A stretch of DNA of 64,000 nucleotides. Origin: Tautonia sp040717455. GTDB taxonomy: Bacteria; Planctomycetota; Planctomycetia; Isosphaerales; Isosphaeraceae. Below are positions 34,327-43,249 of the stretch, piece after piece. How positions within the stretch are numbered: the first letter of the stretch is position 1; every line of letters starts with the position of its first letter. The notes under the pieces are model-generated. The model saw nothing but the letters and a program-made list of their open reading frames with translations, was not told where the DNA came from and did no database searches. Location of the stretch: positions 95,166 to 159,165 of the forward strand of contig NZ_JBFEFH010000016.1 of the NCBI RefSeq assembly GCF_040717455.1, read 5' to 3'. Both the position numbers and the translations under genes were made by a program.

Positions 34327-34404
34327 GTGGCCGGGGCAAAGCGAAGCGTGCCCCGGCGTTGAGTGTTGGCTCACCCGCGGGACGCTTCGCTTTGCCCCGG
34401 CCAC
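34327..34404. repeat. Palindromic element family B, copy 3 (78 bp)
   Basis: It has the same length as copy 2, with 23 perfectly paired bases per arm and the centre GTTGAGTGTTGGCTCACCC. It ends 15 bases before the stop codon of the membrane protein gene at 34419-34973. Confidence 0.8.
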
Positions 34405-34418
34405 CCGTCGCCGTGAAG

Positions 34419-34973
34419 TCATCCCACCAATTGAGTGAGCCAATGCGGCCAACCCAAGCCGACAAGCCACAATCCGGCGATTATGGGACACCCGAGAATC
34501 ATGACCGGCACTGTACACCAGAGATAAAAACTCAGGGGAATCGGCGAATGAGGTTCCAATGGCTCGCCCGTCTGCTCGGGAGCAAGCCCACGCACGATAC
34601 CGCGAGCGAGGTCGCTTACCGTTGGCGTGCGCGGAAGGTTCGGGCCGAGAGGAGGAGTGTTTGTGGGACCGAACTGCGCGTGCAGGACCTTCGTCACCCG
34701 GTCCTGGATCTGGACGAATCGCATCGAGATCAATAGACAGAAGCCGGTGCCTAGCAGATCGAAGAAGGCGATCGCTGGAGCTACGCCTTTATGCACGTCA
34801 GGTGTCGCGAGAACCGCTCCAAGGGCCGCGATATTCGTAGTGCAAACGAAAGTCCACCAAGTAACGAAGATGGAAAAGAGTCTGCGGGAATACTCGATGT
34901 GGTTTTTCAACTCCTCCGCGAGCGCGCCTCGTTTATCCGAAGATAGATCCCGGGGAGATTCACACTGATTCAT
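34419..34973 (-). CDS. Hypothetical membrane protein, 184 residues
   Basis: Three or four membrane segments are visible: LFSIFVTWWTFVCTTNIAALGAVL, APAIAFFDLLGTGFCLLISM and LSFYLWCTVPVMILGCPIIAGLWLVGL. An N-terminal hydrophilic helix (SSDKRGALAEELKNHIEYSR) and a Pro-rich loop (PTNTPPLGPNLPRTPTVSD) lie between them. The first part recalls small membrane proteins of the E-x-x-R-x-x-x-x-W type, but no family is certain. It sits 29 bases downstream of another membrane protein gene and could be cotranscribed with it. Confidence 0.55.
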   Translation of the reverse strand: MNQCESPRDLSSDKRGALAEELKNHIEYSRRLFSIFVTWWTFVCTTNIAALGAVLATPDVHKGVAPAIAFFDLLGTGFCLLISMRFVQIQDRVTKVLHAQFGPTNTPPLGPNLPRTPTVSDLARGIVRGLAPEQTGEPLEPHSPIPLSFYLWCTVPVMILGCPIIAGLWLVGLGWPHWLTQLVG

Positions 34974-35002
34974 ATATCACTCCGCCGCCTAAAGAATTCA
35001 TG

Positions 35003-35500
35003 TCAGCCGTGGGTCCGTGGGTGGCCCATCGGTCGCTCACGTGAGCGCCACACCCAGACGATCAACACAACGCCGCCGACGAACCCAACGATGTACCCTA
35101 CCGCACTCCCGGCGAGGTCGGCCAGGAAGAATGCGGAACGATCCGGTGGCACCCGCGATGCCAGCCGATCGGGGAGGAACGCCATGGCATGATCGCCGAG
35201 GACGAACCCGGCGGTGGAGGCGAAGAACGCGGAGGTGTAGGTCACCAAGAGCACACCAACGATGGGACGGACGAGCGACCGGACATCGCGCTTCGGGCGG
35301 TGGCCGACGCGAGCGGAGAAGGCCAAGGAGACTCCCAGCAGCAGGCCGACCCACCAACTGGCGAGCAAGCCTCGGCCGACGCCCGAGAGGGTCGCCGGCT
35401 CGGAGGAGAGCAGAGGGAGGTGGCCGAGCGCGACATGAGAGACCGCGCCGTAGGTTGCAGCAGCGAGGATGCACAGAAGTACGATGGCAACGCCTTGCAT
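35003..35500 (-). CDS. Hypothetical membrane protein, 165 residues
   Basis: Four hydrophobic segments occur: VAIVLLCILAAATYGAVSHV, GLLASWWVGLLLGVSLAFSA, PIVGVLLVTYTSAFFASTAGFVLGD and AGSAVGYIVGFVGGVVLIVWVW, ending in a basic cytoplasmic tail. Composition and layout are those of a small inner-membrane protein. No family is recognised. Its stop is 29 bases before the start of the next membrane protein, so they probably form a pair. Confidence 0.55.
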   Translation of the reverse strand: MQGVAIVLLCILAAATYGAVSHVALGHLPLLSSEPATLSGVGRGLLASWWVGLLLGVSLAFSARVGHRPKRDVRSLVRPIVGVLLVTYTSAFFASTAGFVLGDHAMAFLPDRLASRVPPDRSAFFLADLAGSAVGYIVGFVGGVVLIVWVWRSRERPMGHPRTHG

Positions 35501-36082
35501 GCCGCCCCTGCCGCCCCTGCCGCCTCACCTGTTGGAGACGGATGGATGTCCGTGTTCAAACACGCCCATCCGTCCGCATCAATCCACCCGGCATCCCGAT
35601 CATGGCGTATTGACCGGGGTCTTTCAAGCAAACCCCTCGGAGCAATGCGGACGGGAACGGATGACCATTGCGGACGGGTCTCCCTCCGGATTCGGCGGGG
35701 CGTCGGAGATCGTTCCGACCCCCGTCGGACACCCGGCAAGCCGTCCGGACTCGTCCGCAGGGTCGTCCCGCCCCACGCCGCCCCGCCGAAGCGACCCTCG
35801 CCCCCACGCCGCACAATCACGCATGATCGCCCGCAGAAATTGCCCATGATTCGCAGGTTTTTGTGAATCTGAACCGCTCAAATCCTGATGATCTCAGAGA
35901 GGGGAACTCCTGAATAGCGGTCCCCCTCGGCCGTCCTTCGGGCCTCCCGCCTGCCTCGATGCCCGCGCGGAGCCCCTGAGCCTGCCGTCGCCCGAATCTT
36001 TGGCAACTCGACATCGGTCTTCCATCCCCCGCGACCCGCCGAGACGCGGGCCGTCCCTCCGGGATCGCCCCTCGGCCGGCGG
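35501..36082. other. Intergenic stretch without a supported gene
   Basis: Several overlapping reading frames are open on both strands, but none shows a signal, motif or ribosome binding site that I trust, and all are Arg/Gly/Pro-rich shadows. It would hold the promoter for the membrane protein pair. Confidence 0.4.
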
Positions 36083-36645
36083 CCCTCGACTCCGCCGGAC
36101 GAAACGAGCCAATCGCACCGGTCAATTCCCGAAACGAACCTCCCCCGATGAACGGAACCCCTTGCCACGCCAGCGATATCGCCCCGCCGCCCCCGGCGTC
36201 CCCGGGGCGCACCGAACGGCGCACCGGGCATCTCGCGCCCGCGTCGCCGCGGTCGGACCTGCCGAAATCCCAGACCGTCCCCGCGACCACTCCTCCTCCC
36301 CACCGGGACGGCACGTGAAGCGAGACGATCCCGCCCCCCTCTCCCCGAAACGAATCGGCCGCGGACGGCGCAAATCCTTCGCAGAAGAAGACAAGCGTCG
36401 CATCACGCGAGTCGCACCGGGGCGCACCGAGCCCGCAATCCGGGGCGCCTCCGGCCGAAGATCGCGGGAGGCGGGGAGAGACGGCACGGTCGACTCCCCG
36501 CCCTCGACCCTCCCGACGAAACGAAGCCATTCGAGCCGGCAACGATTGCCGAAACGAACCGGGGCCGACGAACGCAACCCGTTGCAGGATCAGCGAGATC
36601 GTCCCGAGCCCCCGGCGCATCGAAGGCACACCACGGGGCGCACCG
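36083..36645. repeat. Degenerate tandem repeat, three units of about 210 bp
   Basis: CCGAAACGAA occurs at 36129, 36345 and 36549, and CGGGGCGCACCG at 36203, 36419 and 36634, giving spacings of 216/204 and 216/215 bases. Wider similarity is clear between 36083-36186 and 36501-36605 (for example CGAACC-N5-CCGA-GAACG-AACCC). The array ends at the purB stop codon. On the minus strand the units give recurring SFR-rich peptides in one open frame, but no convincing gene. Confidence 0.55.
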
Positions 36646-36646
36646 C

Positions 36647-38077
36647 TCAGACGTGGACCTCGTCGGTCTGCCCCAGCAGGTCCGGGTAGCGATCGCGGAC
36701 GGGGGCGACCTCCGAAGCCAGGAAGGCGGTCACCTGCTCCGGGCACCGGCCGATGAACCGGCGAGGCTCCAGGGCGGCGTCGAGGTCGATCGCGGCGAAG
36801 GCGGGGTCGGCCTTCATCCGGTCGATCAGGTCGTTCCGCTCGGCCCCGTCCTTCAGGGCGTCGGCAGCGGCGATCGAGTGGACCCGGACCCGCTCGTGGA
36901 GTTCCTGCCGGTCCCCCCCGGCGCGGACGCCGGCCATCAAGACGGCCTCGGTCGCCATGAACGGCAGCTCCCGCTCGACGTTCCGGGCCACCACCTTCGG
37001 CCGGACGATCAGGCCGGGCACCACGTTCAGGTACAGCGAAAGCAACGCATCGGCCGCGAGGAACGACTGCGGCAGGGTCATCCGCCGCACGGCCGAATCG
37101 TCCAATGTCCGTTCCAGCCATTGCGTTGCGGCGGTCTGGCCGACGGCGGCCTGCTGGGCCATCAGGAAGCGGGCGATCGAGCACATCCGCTCGGCCCGCA
37201 TCGGGTTCCGCTTGTAGGCCATCGCCGACGAGCCGATCTGGTTCGCCTCGAATGGCTCCTCCAGCTCCTTCTCGTGGGCCAGCAGCCGCAGGTCGTTGCC
37301 GAACCGGTGGGCACTCTCGGCCAGGGCGACCAGGGCCGAGACGACCAGCGAGTCGAGCTTCCTCGGGTACGTCTGCCCGGTGACCGGGAACGACCCCTCG
37401 AACCCGAAGGCGGCCGCCACCCGGCGGTCCAGCTCCTCCACCTTGGCATGATCGCCGTCGAACAGGTCGAGGAAGCTCGCCTGCGTGCCGGTCGTCCCCT
37501 TCACCCCCAGGAACCTGACGTCAGCAATCCGCCGCTCGACCTCCGTCAGGTCCATCAACAGGTCCTGGCACCAGAGGGTCGCCCGCTTGCCGACGGTCAC
37601 GAGCTGGGCCGGCTGATAGTGGGTGTACCCCAAGCAGGGCTCGTCCTTCCAGCGGTCGGCGAAGCTCGCCAACGCGTCGATCGCCCCGACCAGGCGGTCG
37701 CGGACCATCGCCAGGCCGTCCCGCAAGAGGATCGCGTCGGTATTGTCGGTGACGTAACAGCTGGTGGCGCCGAGGTGGATGATCGCCTTCGCCTCGGGCA
37801 CGGCGTCGCCGAAGGTGTGGACGTGGGCCATCACGTCGTGGCGGAGCTTCTTCTCATAAGACCGGGCCAGGTCGAAGTCGATCTGATCGACCTTCGCCTC
37901 CATCGCGGCGATCTGGGCGTCGCTGATCGGCAGGCCCAGCCCCTGCTCGGCCCTCGCCAATGCCACCCAGAGCCGCCTCCAGGTCGAGAACTTCCGGTCC
38001 GACGACCACAGCCCGGCCATCGGCCGCGTCGCGTAGCGGGAAATCAAGGGATTTTCATACGTCTGATGGCGATCCAT
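36647..38077 (-). CDS. purB: Adenylosuccinate lyase
   Basis: This 476-residue enzyme of purine biosynthesis cleaves SAICAR and adenylosuccinate to release fumarate. The superfamily signature GSSAMAYKRNPMRAE is intact near residue 285, with the catalytic loop serine pair. Other landmarks are KLRHDVMAHVHTFGDAVPEA, IIHLGATSCYVTDNTDAILL with the conserved active-site region, LGYTHYQPAQLVTVGKRATL and LGVKGTTGTQASFLDLFDGD. The length is that of the longer, eukaryote-like PurB form. No other pur gene is adjacent. The stop codon abuts the tandem repeat array. Confidence 0.95.
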   Translation of the reverse strand: MDRHQTYENPLISRYATRPMAGLWSSDRKFSTWRRLWVALARAEQGLGLPISDAQIAAMEAKVDQIDFDLARSYEKKLRHDVMAHVHTFGDAVPEAKAIIHLGATSCYVTDNTDAILLRDGLAMVRDRLVGAIDALASFADRWKDEPCLGYTHYQPAQLVTVGKRATLWCQDLLMDLTEVERRIADVRFLGVKGTTGTQASFLDLFDGDHAKVEELDRRVAAAFGFEGSFPVTGQTYPRKLDSLVVSALVALAESAHRFGNDLRLLAHEKELEEPFEANQIGSSAMAYKRNPMRAERMCSIARFLMAQQAAVGQTAATQWLERTLDDSAVRRMTLPQSFLAADALLSLYLNVVPGLIVRPKVVARNVERELPFMATEAVLMAGVRAGGDRQELHERVRVHSIAAADALKDGAERNDLIDRMKADPAFAAIDLDAALEPRRFIGRCPEQVTAFLASEVAPVRDRYPDLLGQTDEVHV

Positions 38078-38237
38078 GGCGGGCAGGCTCTGCGCAACGG
38101 GGGAGGATGGGGCGAGGCGGGTTCGGCGGGGGGAGCAAGGGGGGGCTGCGGGCGGCCGGCCGGTGCCGAGTCGGCCGCCCTGCCAGGGGGAGACGCGAGC
38201 GACGGGGGCGGACCGTGCCGCACCGGGGCCCGATCAG

Positions 38238-39731
38238 TCAGATCGTCACCCGGTACATCTCCTCGACGGTCGTCACCCCTTCGATGACCTTCGAGATGGC
38301 GGCCTCGCGGAGGGTCTTCATCCCTTCGTCCCGGGCGACCTGATTGATGACCTCTCGGGTCGTCTGGGTCAGGATCAGCTCGCGGATCAGCTCCGAGACC
38401 TCCAGGACCTCGAAGATGCCGACCCGCCCATGATACCCGGTGTGGAAGCAGCTCGGGCAGCCTTCGCCCCGGTGGAGGGTCAGGTCGCGGTGCTCCTCGG
38501 GGTCGAGCTTCAACGCCTTCAGGACGGTGGCGTCGGGCTTGTAGCCGACCCGGCATTCCGAGCAGATCGCCCGGACGAGCCGCTGGCTGACGACCCCCTG
38601 CAACGCCCCCGAGAGAGTGTATCCGGGGATGCCGTAATTGAACAGGGAGGCGATCGTCCCGGCCGCGTCGGAGGCGTGGATCGTGCTGAAGACGAGCACG
38701 CCGGTCAGCGCCGCCCGGATGCCGATCCCGGCGGTCTCCTCGTCCCGGATCTCGCCGATCATCAACACGTCGGGGTCCTGGCGGAGGATCGCCCGCAGGC
38801 CCTGGGCGAACCCGAGGCCGATCTGCGTGTTGATCTCCACCTGGTTGACCCCGCTGAAGCGGTACTCGACCGGGTCCTCAATCGTCAGGACGTTCCGGTT
38901 CGGGTGCGAGACCCGGTGCAGGCAGCTATACAGGGTCGTCGTCTTGCCCGCACCGACCGGCCCGCCGACGAGCACCGCCCCGTAGGGCCGGGCCAGCAGG
39001 TTCGAGATCCGGGCCGCCTGATGCGGCTCCAGCCCCAGCCGGTTCAGGTCGAACTGCACGTCGGGCGGCTCGAGCACCCGGAGCACGACCTTCTCCCCCC
39101 TCGTCGTCGGCAGGGTCGAGGACCGGAGGTTGTACGACCGGCCTTGATCCATGACCGTCAGGGATCCGTCCTGCGGGTGGCGCGACTCGACCAGGTTCAT
39201 CTCCGAGAGGATCTTGATCCCCCGGACCACCGCCTGCCCGATCTCGGCGTCGAGGCCGACCATCGGGTGCAACTGGCCGTCGATCCGGAAGCGGATCAGG
39301 TAGCGGTCCTCCTGGGGGTCGAGGTGGATGTCGGTCGCCCGGGCCTTGATGGCCCGGATCATCACCTGCTCGATCAGGTCGGAGGGCACGGCCGTCTCGG
39401 CGATCGCGTGCAGCTCGGCCCGCAGGTCGCGTTCGTCGCGTTCGCTGTCGACGGCGGTCTGAGCCCCCGAGGCCCGGGCCGTCGCCTCCGCCGGCTCGGA
39501 TCGCGCGTCGGCCTGCCGAGCGTCGCGATCGGCGACCGCCCGATCCAGGTCCTCGGGCGTGACCATCCGGAGGTCCTGGATCGCCCGCATCAGGGCGATC
39601 TCCTGCTCCTGGGCGTGCCGCTGGGCGACCAGCAGCCGCTCGGCCGACAGCACCTGAGCCTCCGCAAGCGCCCGGGCCAGCGTCTCGTCGTCGAGTTCCG
39701 GCCCGGACCCCGTCGCCACGTTCTCGGCCAT
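38238..39731 (-). CDS. GspE/PilB-type secretion ATPase
   Basis: The 497-residue protein is a type II secretion / type IV pilus assembly ATPase, powering pseudopilus or pilus extension at the inner membrane. A short N-terminal helical domain is followed by the N2 and ATPase domains. Walker A GGPVGAGKTTTLYSCLHRV lies near residue 257, the Asp box DPVEYRFSGVNQVEIN after it, Walker B DVLMIGEIRDEET near 320, the His box STIHASDAAGT, and the four-cysteine zinc site CSEC to CPSC near residues 390-424. GGAGG precedes ATG 39731. It is 160 bases upstream of purB. It could drive export of the DUF1559 pseudopilin-like proteins, but no other machine parts are in the window. Confidence 0.92.
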   Translation of the reverse strand: MAENVATGSGPELDDETLARALAEAQVLSAERLLVAQRHAQEQEIALMRAIQDLRMVTPEDLDRAVADRDARQADARSEPAEATARASGAQTAVDSERDERDLRAELHAIAETAVPSDLIEQVMIRAIKARATDIHLDPQEDRYLIRFRIDGQLHPMVGLDAEIGQAVVRGIKILSEMNLVESRHPQDGSLTVMDQGRSYNLRSSTLPTTRGEKVVLRVLEPPDVQFDLNRLGLEPHQAARISNLLARPYGAVLVGGPVGAGKTTTLYSCLHRVSHPNRNVLTIEDPVEYRFSGVNQVEINTQIGLGFAQGLRAILRQDPDVLMIGEIRDEETAGIGIRAALTGVLVFSTIHASDAAGTIASLFNYGIPGYTLSGALQGVVSQRLVRAICSECRVGYKPDATVLKALKLDPEEHRDLTLHRGEGCPSCFHTGYHGRVGIFEVLEVSELIRELILTQTTREVINQVARDEGMKTLREAAISKVIEGVTTVEEMYRVTI

Positions 39732-40550
39732 CTCTCGTGCCTCCGGAAGAGGAAAAATGCCGATCGGGATGCCCCGGACCAGGCGGAGCCGATCGATCAC
39801 ATCCCGGCCGCAGCGTCCCTCGGCTCGATCACGACGAGGGGCAAGGCCCTGAGCCGTTCCTGATCTTCATGAAAATCGGTTCGATGTCCCCATCAGCGTT
39901 CGACGTTCGCGGGGCGTCGGCCGAGGCCCCGGCCTCGGCCCCGACGGGCCCCCGGCGTTGCCGCCTCGCCCCTCGGGAGGGGTGCCGACCGCCCCCCCTC
40001 CGAGACGACCGGGGAGGGAGCGACACGTCTCATCCTTCAAGATATAAAGCGCACGCCGGCCGAAAGATACGGGGAACCCCTTCCGATTCCCCGCGATCGG
40101 TCGTCCGTCCCGAGGGCCGAACCGGCCTCGGGCCCCGGGCCCGATGTCCCCCGGATCGCCCCCCGGGCGGACGGGGGTCGGCCCGACGTCTCGACCCGGC
40201 CCGCCGCCCGGTCGGCCGACCGCCCCTCGATGGCGATGGCGGAGTTGGCCTTGCCGCCCTGATCGATCTGGACTAGGGTAACGTCCCACATCGCCGACCC
40301 CCCGCGCCGGGTGCCGGATCAATTGAGTCCGGGCCCGGGTCGCCGTCCATCGCTCCCCCCTTGCCCTGGATAGTCCCCGGGCGAGGGGCACCGACTCCCA
40401 CCCTCTTGAACCTGCCCCCCGCGATCGAAGGCGTACGGAGGCCCGGAGACCGAGCCCCTGGCTCGATTGCTCCGCCGCCTCGGGGCGAAAGGGCCGGCGT
40501 TCGTAACGATACGGACCACTCTCGGCAGGAACTCAAGGGAGGGGACACGG
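39732..40550. other. Intergenic region between divergent genes
   Basis: About 820 bases separate the ATPase gene and the lipoprotein gene, which are transcribed away from each other. Promoters for both must be here. I see no credible gene, and short frames inside are Pro/Arg/Gly-rich. Confidence 0.4.
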
Positions 40551-41261
40551 ATGACCCTTCGGCCATTCGATCGAACACGGCGGTCCCTGGTGCTCGGGAC
40601 GCTGGGCCTGGGGACAGTCGCCCTGGCCGCCGGGTGCGACCCCCGCGCCCTGGCCTATTTCCTCCAGCCGTTCGAGCCCACGATCGACGCGCCCGGCCCG
40701 TCGCTCAAGGGCAAGAAGGTCGTCATCCTTTGCCACGCGACGACCGGCACCATGTCCGACTTCCCCGACCTGGAGGACGACCTGGCCAAGGGGCTCGGGC
40801 GGACCCTGGCCGGCTCCGTCAAGAAGATCGAGCTGGTGCCGCACCAGAAGGTGAAGGTCTGGGTCGACGGCCACCCCGGCTACACCGACCCCTCCGCCGC
40901 CGGCCGCGACTTCGAGGCCGACTGCGTCGTCTTCCTCGAAGTCGAGGCCATCCAGCTCGAAGACTACCGCAGCCCCGGCCTCTTCCAGGGGGCGTCTCGG
41001 ATCCACGTCAAGCTCTTCGAGCTGATCGAGCCGACCGACGACAAGGGCAAGCCCATCCCCGGCCGCGACCGCGAGATCATCGTCTCGCACGACGAGGTCG
41101 TCGAGACCTCGTTCCCGAGGACCCAGGGTGCCATGCCCGTCAGCGCGACGGTCAACCGCTCCGCCTTCCGCAAGAAGTTCCTGGAGATCGTCATCGCCGA
41201 GCTCGCCTGGCAGTTCATCCCCCGGGCCTCCGGCGACATGATCCAGGACACGAGCTTCTGA
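40551..41261 (+). CDS. Lipoprotein of unknown function, 236 residues
   Basis: The protein begins with a basic start, RRSLVLGTLGLGTVALAAGC, whose lipobox LAAGC predicts lipidation. The mature region is a mixed alpha/beta domain (GKKVVILCHATTGTMSDFPD, LGRTLAGSVKKIELVPHQKV, DCVVFLEVEAIQLEDYRSPG, IHVKLFELIEPTDDKGKPI), reminiscent of planctomycete envelope lipoproteins without an assigned name. The ATG is preceded by AAGGGAGGGG. Immediately after the stop a bidirectional hairpin separates it from the convergent symporter gene. Confidence 0.72.
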   Translation: MTLRPFDRTRRSLVLGTLGLGTVALAAGCDPRALAYFLQPFEPTIDAPGPSLKGKKVVILCHATTGTMSDFPDLEDDLAKGLGRTLAGSVKKIELVPHQKVKVWVDGHPGYTDPSAAGRDFEADCVVFLEVEAIQLEDYRSPGLFQGASRIHVKLFELIEPTDDKGKPIPGRDREIIVSHDEVVETSFPRTQGAMPVSATVNRSAFRKKFLEIVIAELAWQFIPRASGDMIQDTSF

Positions 41262-41276
41262 GCCGACCAACCCCCG

Positions 41277-41315
41277 GGCCGAGGGCCGGAGCATGATTGC
41301 TCGGCCCTCGGGCCT
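41277..41315. terminator. Bidirectional hairpin between convergent genes
   Basis: GGCCGAGGGCCGGAGCA pairs with TGCTCGGCCCTCGGGCC around a 4-base loop, with one bulged base. It sits between the lipoprotein gene (+) and the symporter gene (-), and probably ends both transcripts. Confidence 0.6.
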
Positions 41316-41326
41316 TACGTTCGGCG

Positions 41327-43249
41327 TCACGCGGCCCCCGGCTTCGGTTTCGGTTGGGTCGCGAGCGAGACCAAAACCAGCACCAGGAACCCGAGCGGGA
41401 TCGTCACCAGCCCCGGCTGGCTGAACGGGATGATCGACTCCTCGGCGGGCAACCCATAGACGTCTCGATACGCCTGGGCACTCAACAGGATCCAGGCCAA
41501 CGACGTGATCATGCCCACGAAGATCGCCGCCGAGATGCCCCACTTGGTCGTCTTCCGCCAGAACAGCAGCATCACCAGCGCCGGCAGGTTCGCCGAGGCC
41601 GCCACGTTGAACGCCCAGCCGACCAGGAAGCTGACATTCAGCTTCTCGAACGCGATCCCCAGCGCCATGGCCACCACGCCGATCACCACGGCAGACCCCT
41701 TGGCGATCCGGACCTTCCGCAGGTCGGTCATCGGCCAGCGGAGGACGTTCTCGATCAGGTCGTGCGCGATGGCCCCGCTGGCGGCCATGATCAGGCCGGA
41801 GACGGTCCCCAGCACGGTCGTGAACGCCACGGCCGAGATGATCGCGAACGGCAGCTCGCCGAAACTCCGCGCCAGCAGCGGCGCGGCCATGTTCGAGTTC
41901 GTCGGGTCGAGCACCCCGCCGGTCATCGCGCCGAGGCCGAGGTAGAGCGTCAGGACGTAGAACGCCCCGATCGCCGCGATGCCGACCACCGTGCTCCGCC
42001 GCGCCGCCTTCTGGTCCTTCACCGTGTAGTAGCGGATCAGGATATGGGGCAACGACGCCGTGCCGCCGAACAGGGCGAGCATCAAGGAGATGAAGTCGAG
42101 CTTGTCGACCAGCCGATCGCTCCGAATCCCCTTGAAGGTCGAGCTGCCGCCGGGGACCATCAGGTCGTTCCCCTCGGTCGGCACGGGATAGTAGACGGTC
42201 GTGACCGAGCCGTCGCTTCCTCGGATGATCCGGTTGCTCCAGGTGGCAATGGTGCTGTCCTGCACGGCGGTCAGGAAGTCGATCGGGCCGAGCGGGCCGG
42301 TTTCGGTCTGATCGCCGGGCAGGCGGATCACCTGGCCGACCGCCTTCAAGTCTCCCTGGCCTTCCCCCTTGCCCTGCGGCAGGCCGTTGGCCAGCCGGGA
42401 GCCGTCGGGCAAGGCGGTGAGCGTCTGCCCCCGGGCCAGTTCATCGCCTTCGGGGTCGAGGCGATACCAGACAGTGACGATCCCGGTGGCCACGTCCTCG
42501 GCCCTGACGAACGGCTCGTCGCGCCAGGCGTCGGACTCGGGGAGGATGCGGAGGCCCGGATCGCTGCCCAGTGCATCGACGGTCGTCGTCTCGAACGGCT
42601 GGAACCGGCCGTCGGGCACGGCCGGCTCGGTCGTCAGGCCGCGCCGGAGGATGAACACGGCCAGGACCGCGCAGAAGAGGACGAGCAATGCCCCCTTGAT
42701 GAATTGCACATACGAGGTGGAGACCATCCCCGCCGTCACGACGATCAGGACCACCACCGCGCCGACGGTGATCACCCCGGCCTCGTGCGGCAGTCCGAGC
42801 AAGGGCCGGACCAGGGTCCCCGCGCCGACCATCTGGGGGATCAGGTAGAAGATGCTCACCACCAGGGTGCTCGCCGCCGCCGCCAGGGTGATCCCCCTCG
42901 AATCGAACTGACTGTTCAGGGCATCGGCGAACGTGAACTTGCCGAGCCGCTTCAAGGGCTCGGCCACCACGAACAGGGCGACCACCCAGCCGGCCAGGTA
43001 GCCGATCGAGTAGAGGAAGCCGTCGTAGCCGGCGAACGCGATCATCCCGCAGATGCCCAGGAACGACGCGGCCGACAGGTAATCGCCCGCGAAGGCGATC
43101 CCGTTGACGAACCAGTGGATCTGCCCGTGCGCCGCGAAGTACCCGCCCGGCTCCCGGGCCTTCCGCCCCAGGTAGAAGCTCAAACCGAGCACCGTGCCGA
43201 CGAAGGCGGCGAAGACGACCACGGCGATGGTCGAGGGTTCGTAGATCAT
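41327..43249 (-). CDS. Sodium/solute symporter, acetate permease-like (ActP type)
   Basis: The 640-residue protein belongs to the SSS family and is closest in layout to cation/acetate symporters. It has about 13 membrane segments, including FVNGIAFAGDYLSAASFLGI (sodium-site region), GYLAGWVVALFVVAEPLKRL, FADALNSQFDSRGITLAAAA, FIKGALLVLFCAVLAVFIL, GGTASLPHILIRYYTVKDQK and AVAFTTVLGTVSGLIMAASG. A roughly 130-residue hydrophilic insert around residues 205-335 is longer than in ActP. The upstream DUF485 gene overlaps its start by four bases (ATGA), the classic yjcH-actP arrangement. The substrate is probably a short organic acid. Confidence 0.87.
   Translation of the reverse strand: MIYEPSTIAVVVFAAFVGTVLGLSFYLGRKAREPGGYFAAHGQIHWFVNGIAFAGDYLSAASFLGICGMIAFAGYDGFLYSIGYLAGWVVALFVVAEPLKRLGKFTFADALNSQFDSRGITLAAAASTLVVSIFYLIPQMVGAGTLVRPLLGLPHEAGVITVGAVVVLIVVTAGMVSTSYVQFIKGALLVLFCAVLAVFILRRGLTTEPAVPDGRFQPFETTTVDALGSDPGLRILPESDAWRDEPFVRAEDVATGIVTVWYRLDPEGDELARGQTLTALPDGSRLANGLPQGKGEGQGDLKAVGQVIRLPGDQTETGPLGPIDFLTAVQDSTIATWSNRIIRGSDGSVTTVYYPVPTEGNDLMVPGGSSTFKGIRSDRLVDKLDFISLMLALFGGTASLPHILIRYYTVKDQKAARRSTVVGIAAIGAFYVLTLYLGLGAMTGGVLDPTNSNMAAPLLARSFGELPFAIISAVAFTTVLGTVSGLIMAASGAIAHDLIENVLRWPMTDLRKVRIAKGSAVVIGVVAMALGIAFEKLNVSFLVGWAFNVAASANLPALVMLLFWRKTTKWGISAAIFVGMITSLAWILLSAQAYRDVYGLPAEESIIPFSQPGLVTIPLGFLVLVLVSLATQPKPKPGAA

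Noticed and set aside
28741..34404. CRISPR-like array in the repeat island
   Set aside because: The repeats belong to different families, are far apart and irregularly spaced, and no cas genes are present.
36122..36577. 151-codon minus-strand frame over the tandem repeat as a real gene
   Set aside because: There is no ribosome binding site, no recognisable fold and Arg/Ser/Gly bias; the recurring peptides may only reflect the DNA repeat. Kept as an open question in the findings.
40037..40291. 84-codon frame MWDVTLVQIDQGGKANSAIA in the divergent intergenic region
   Set aside because: The start looks protein-like but the rest is Gly/Arg/Ser/Pro-rich and there is no supporting context.
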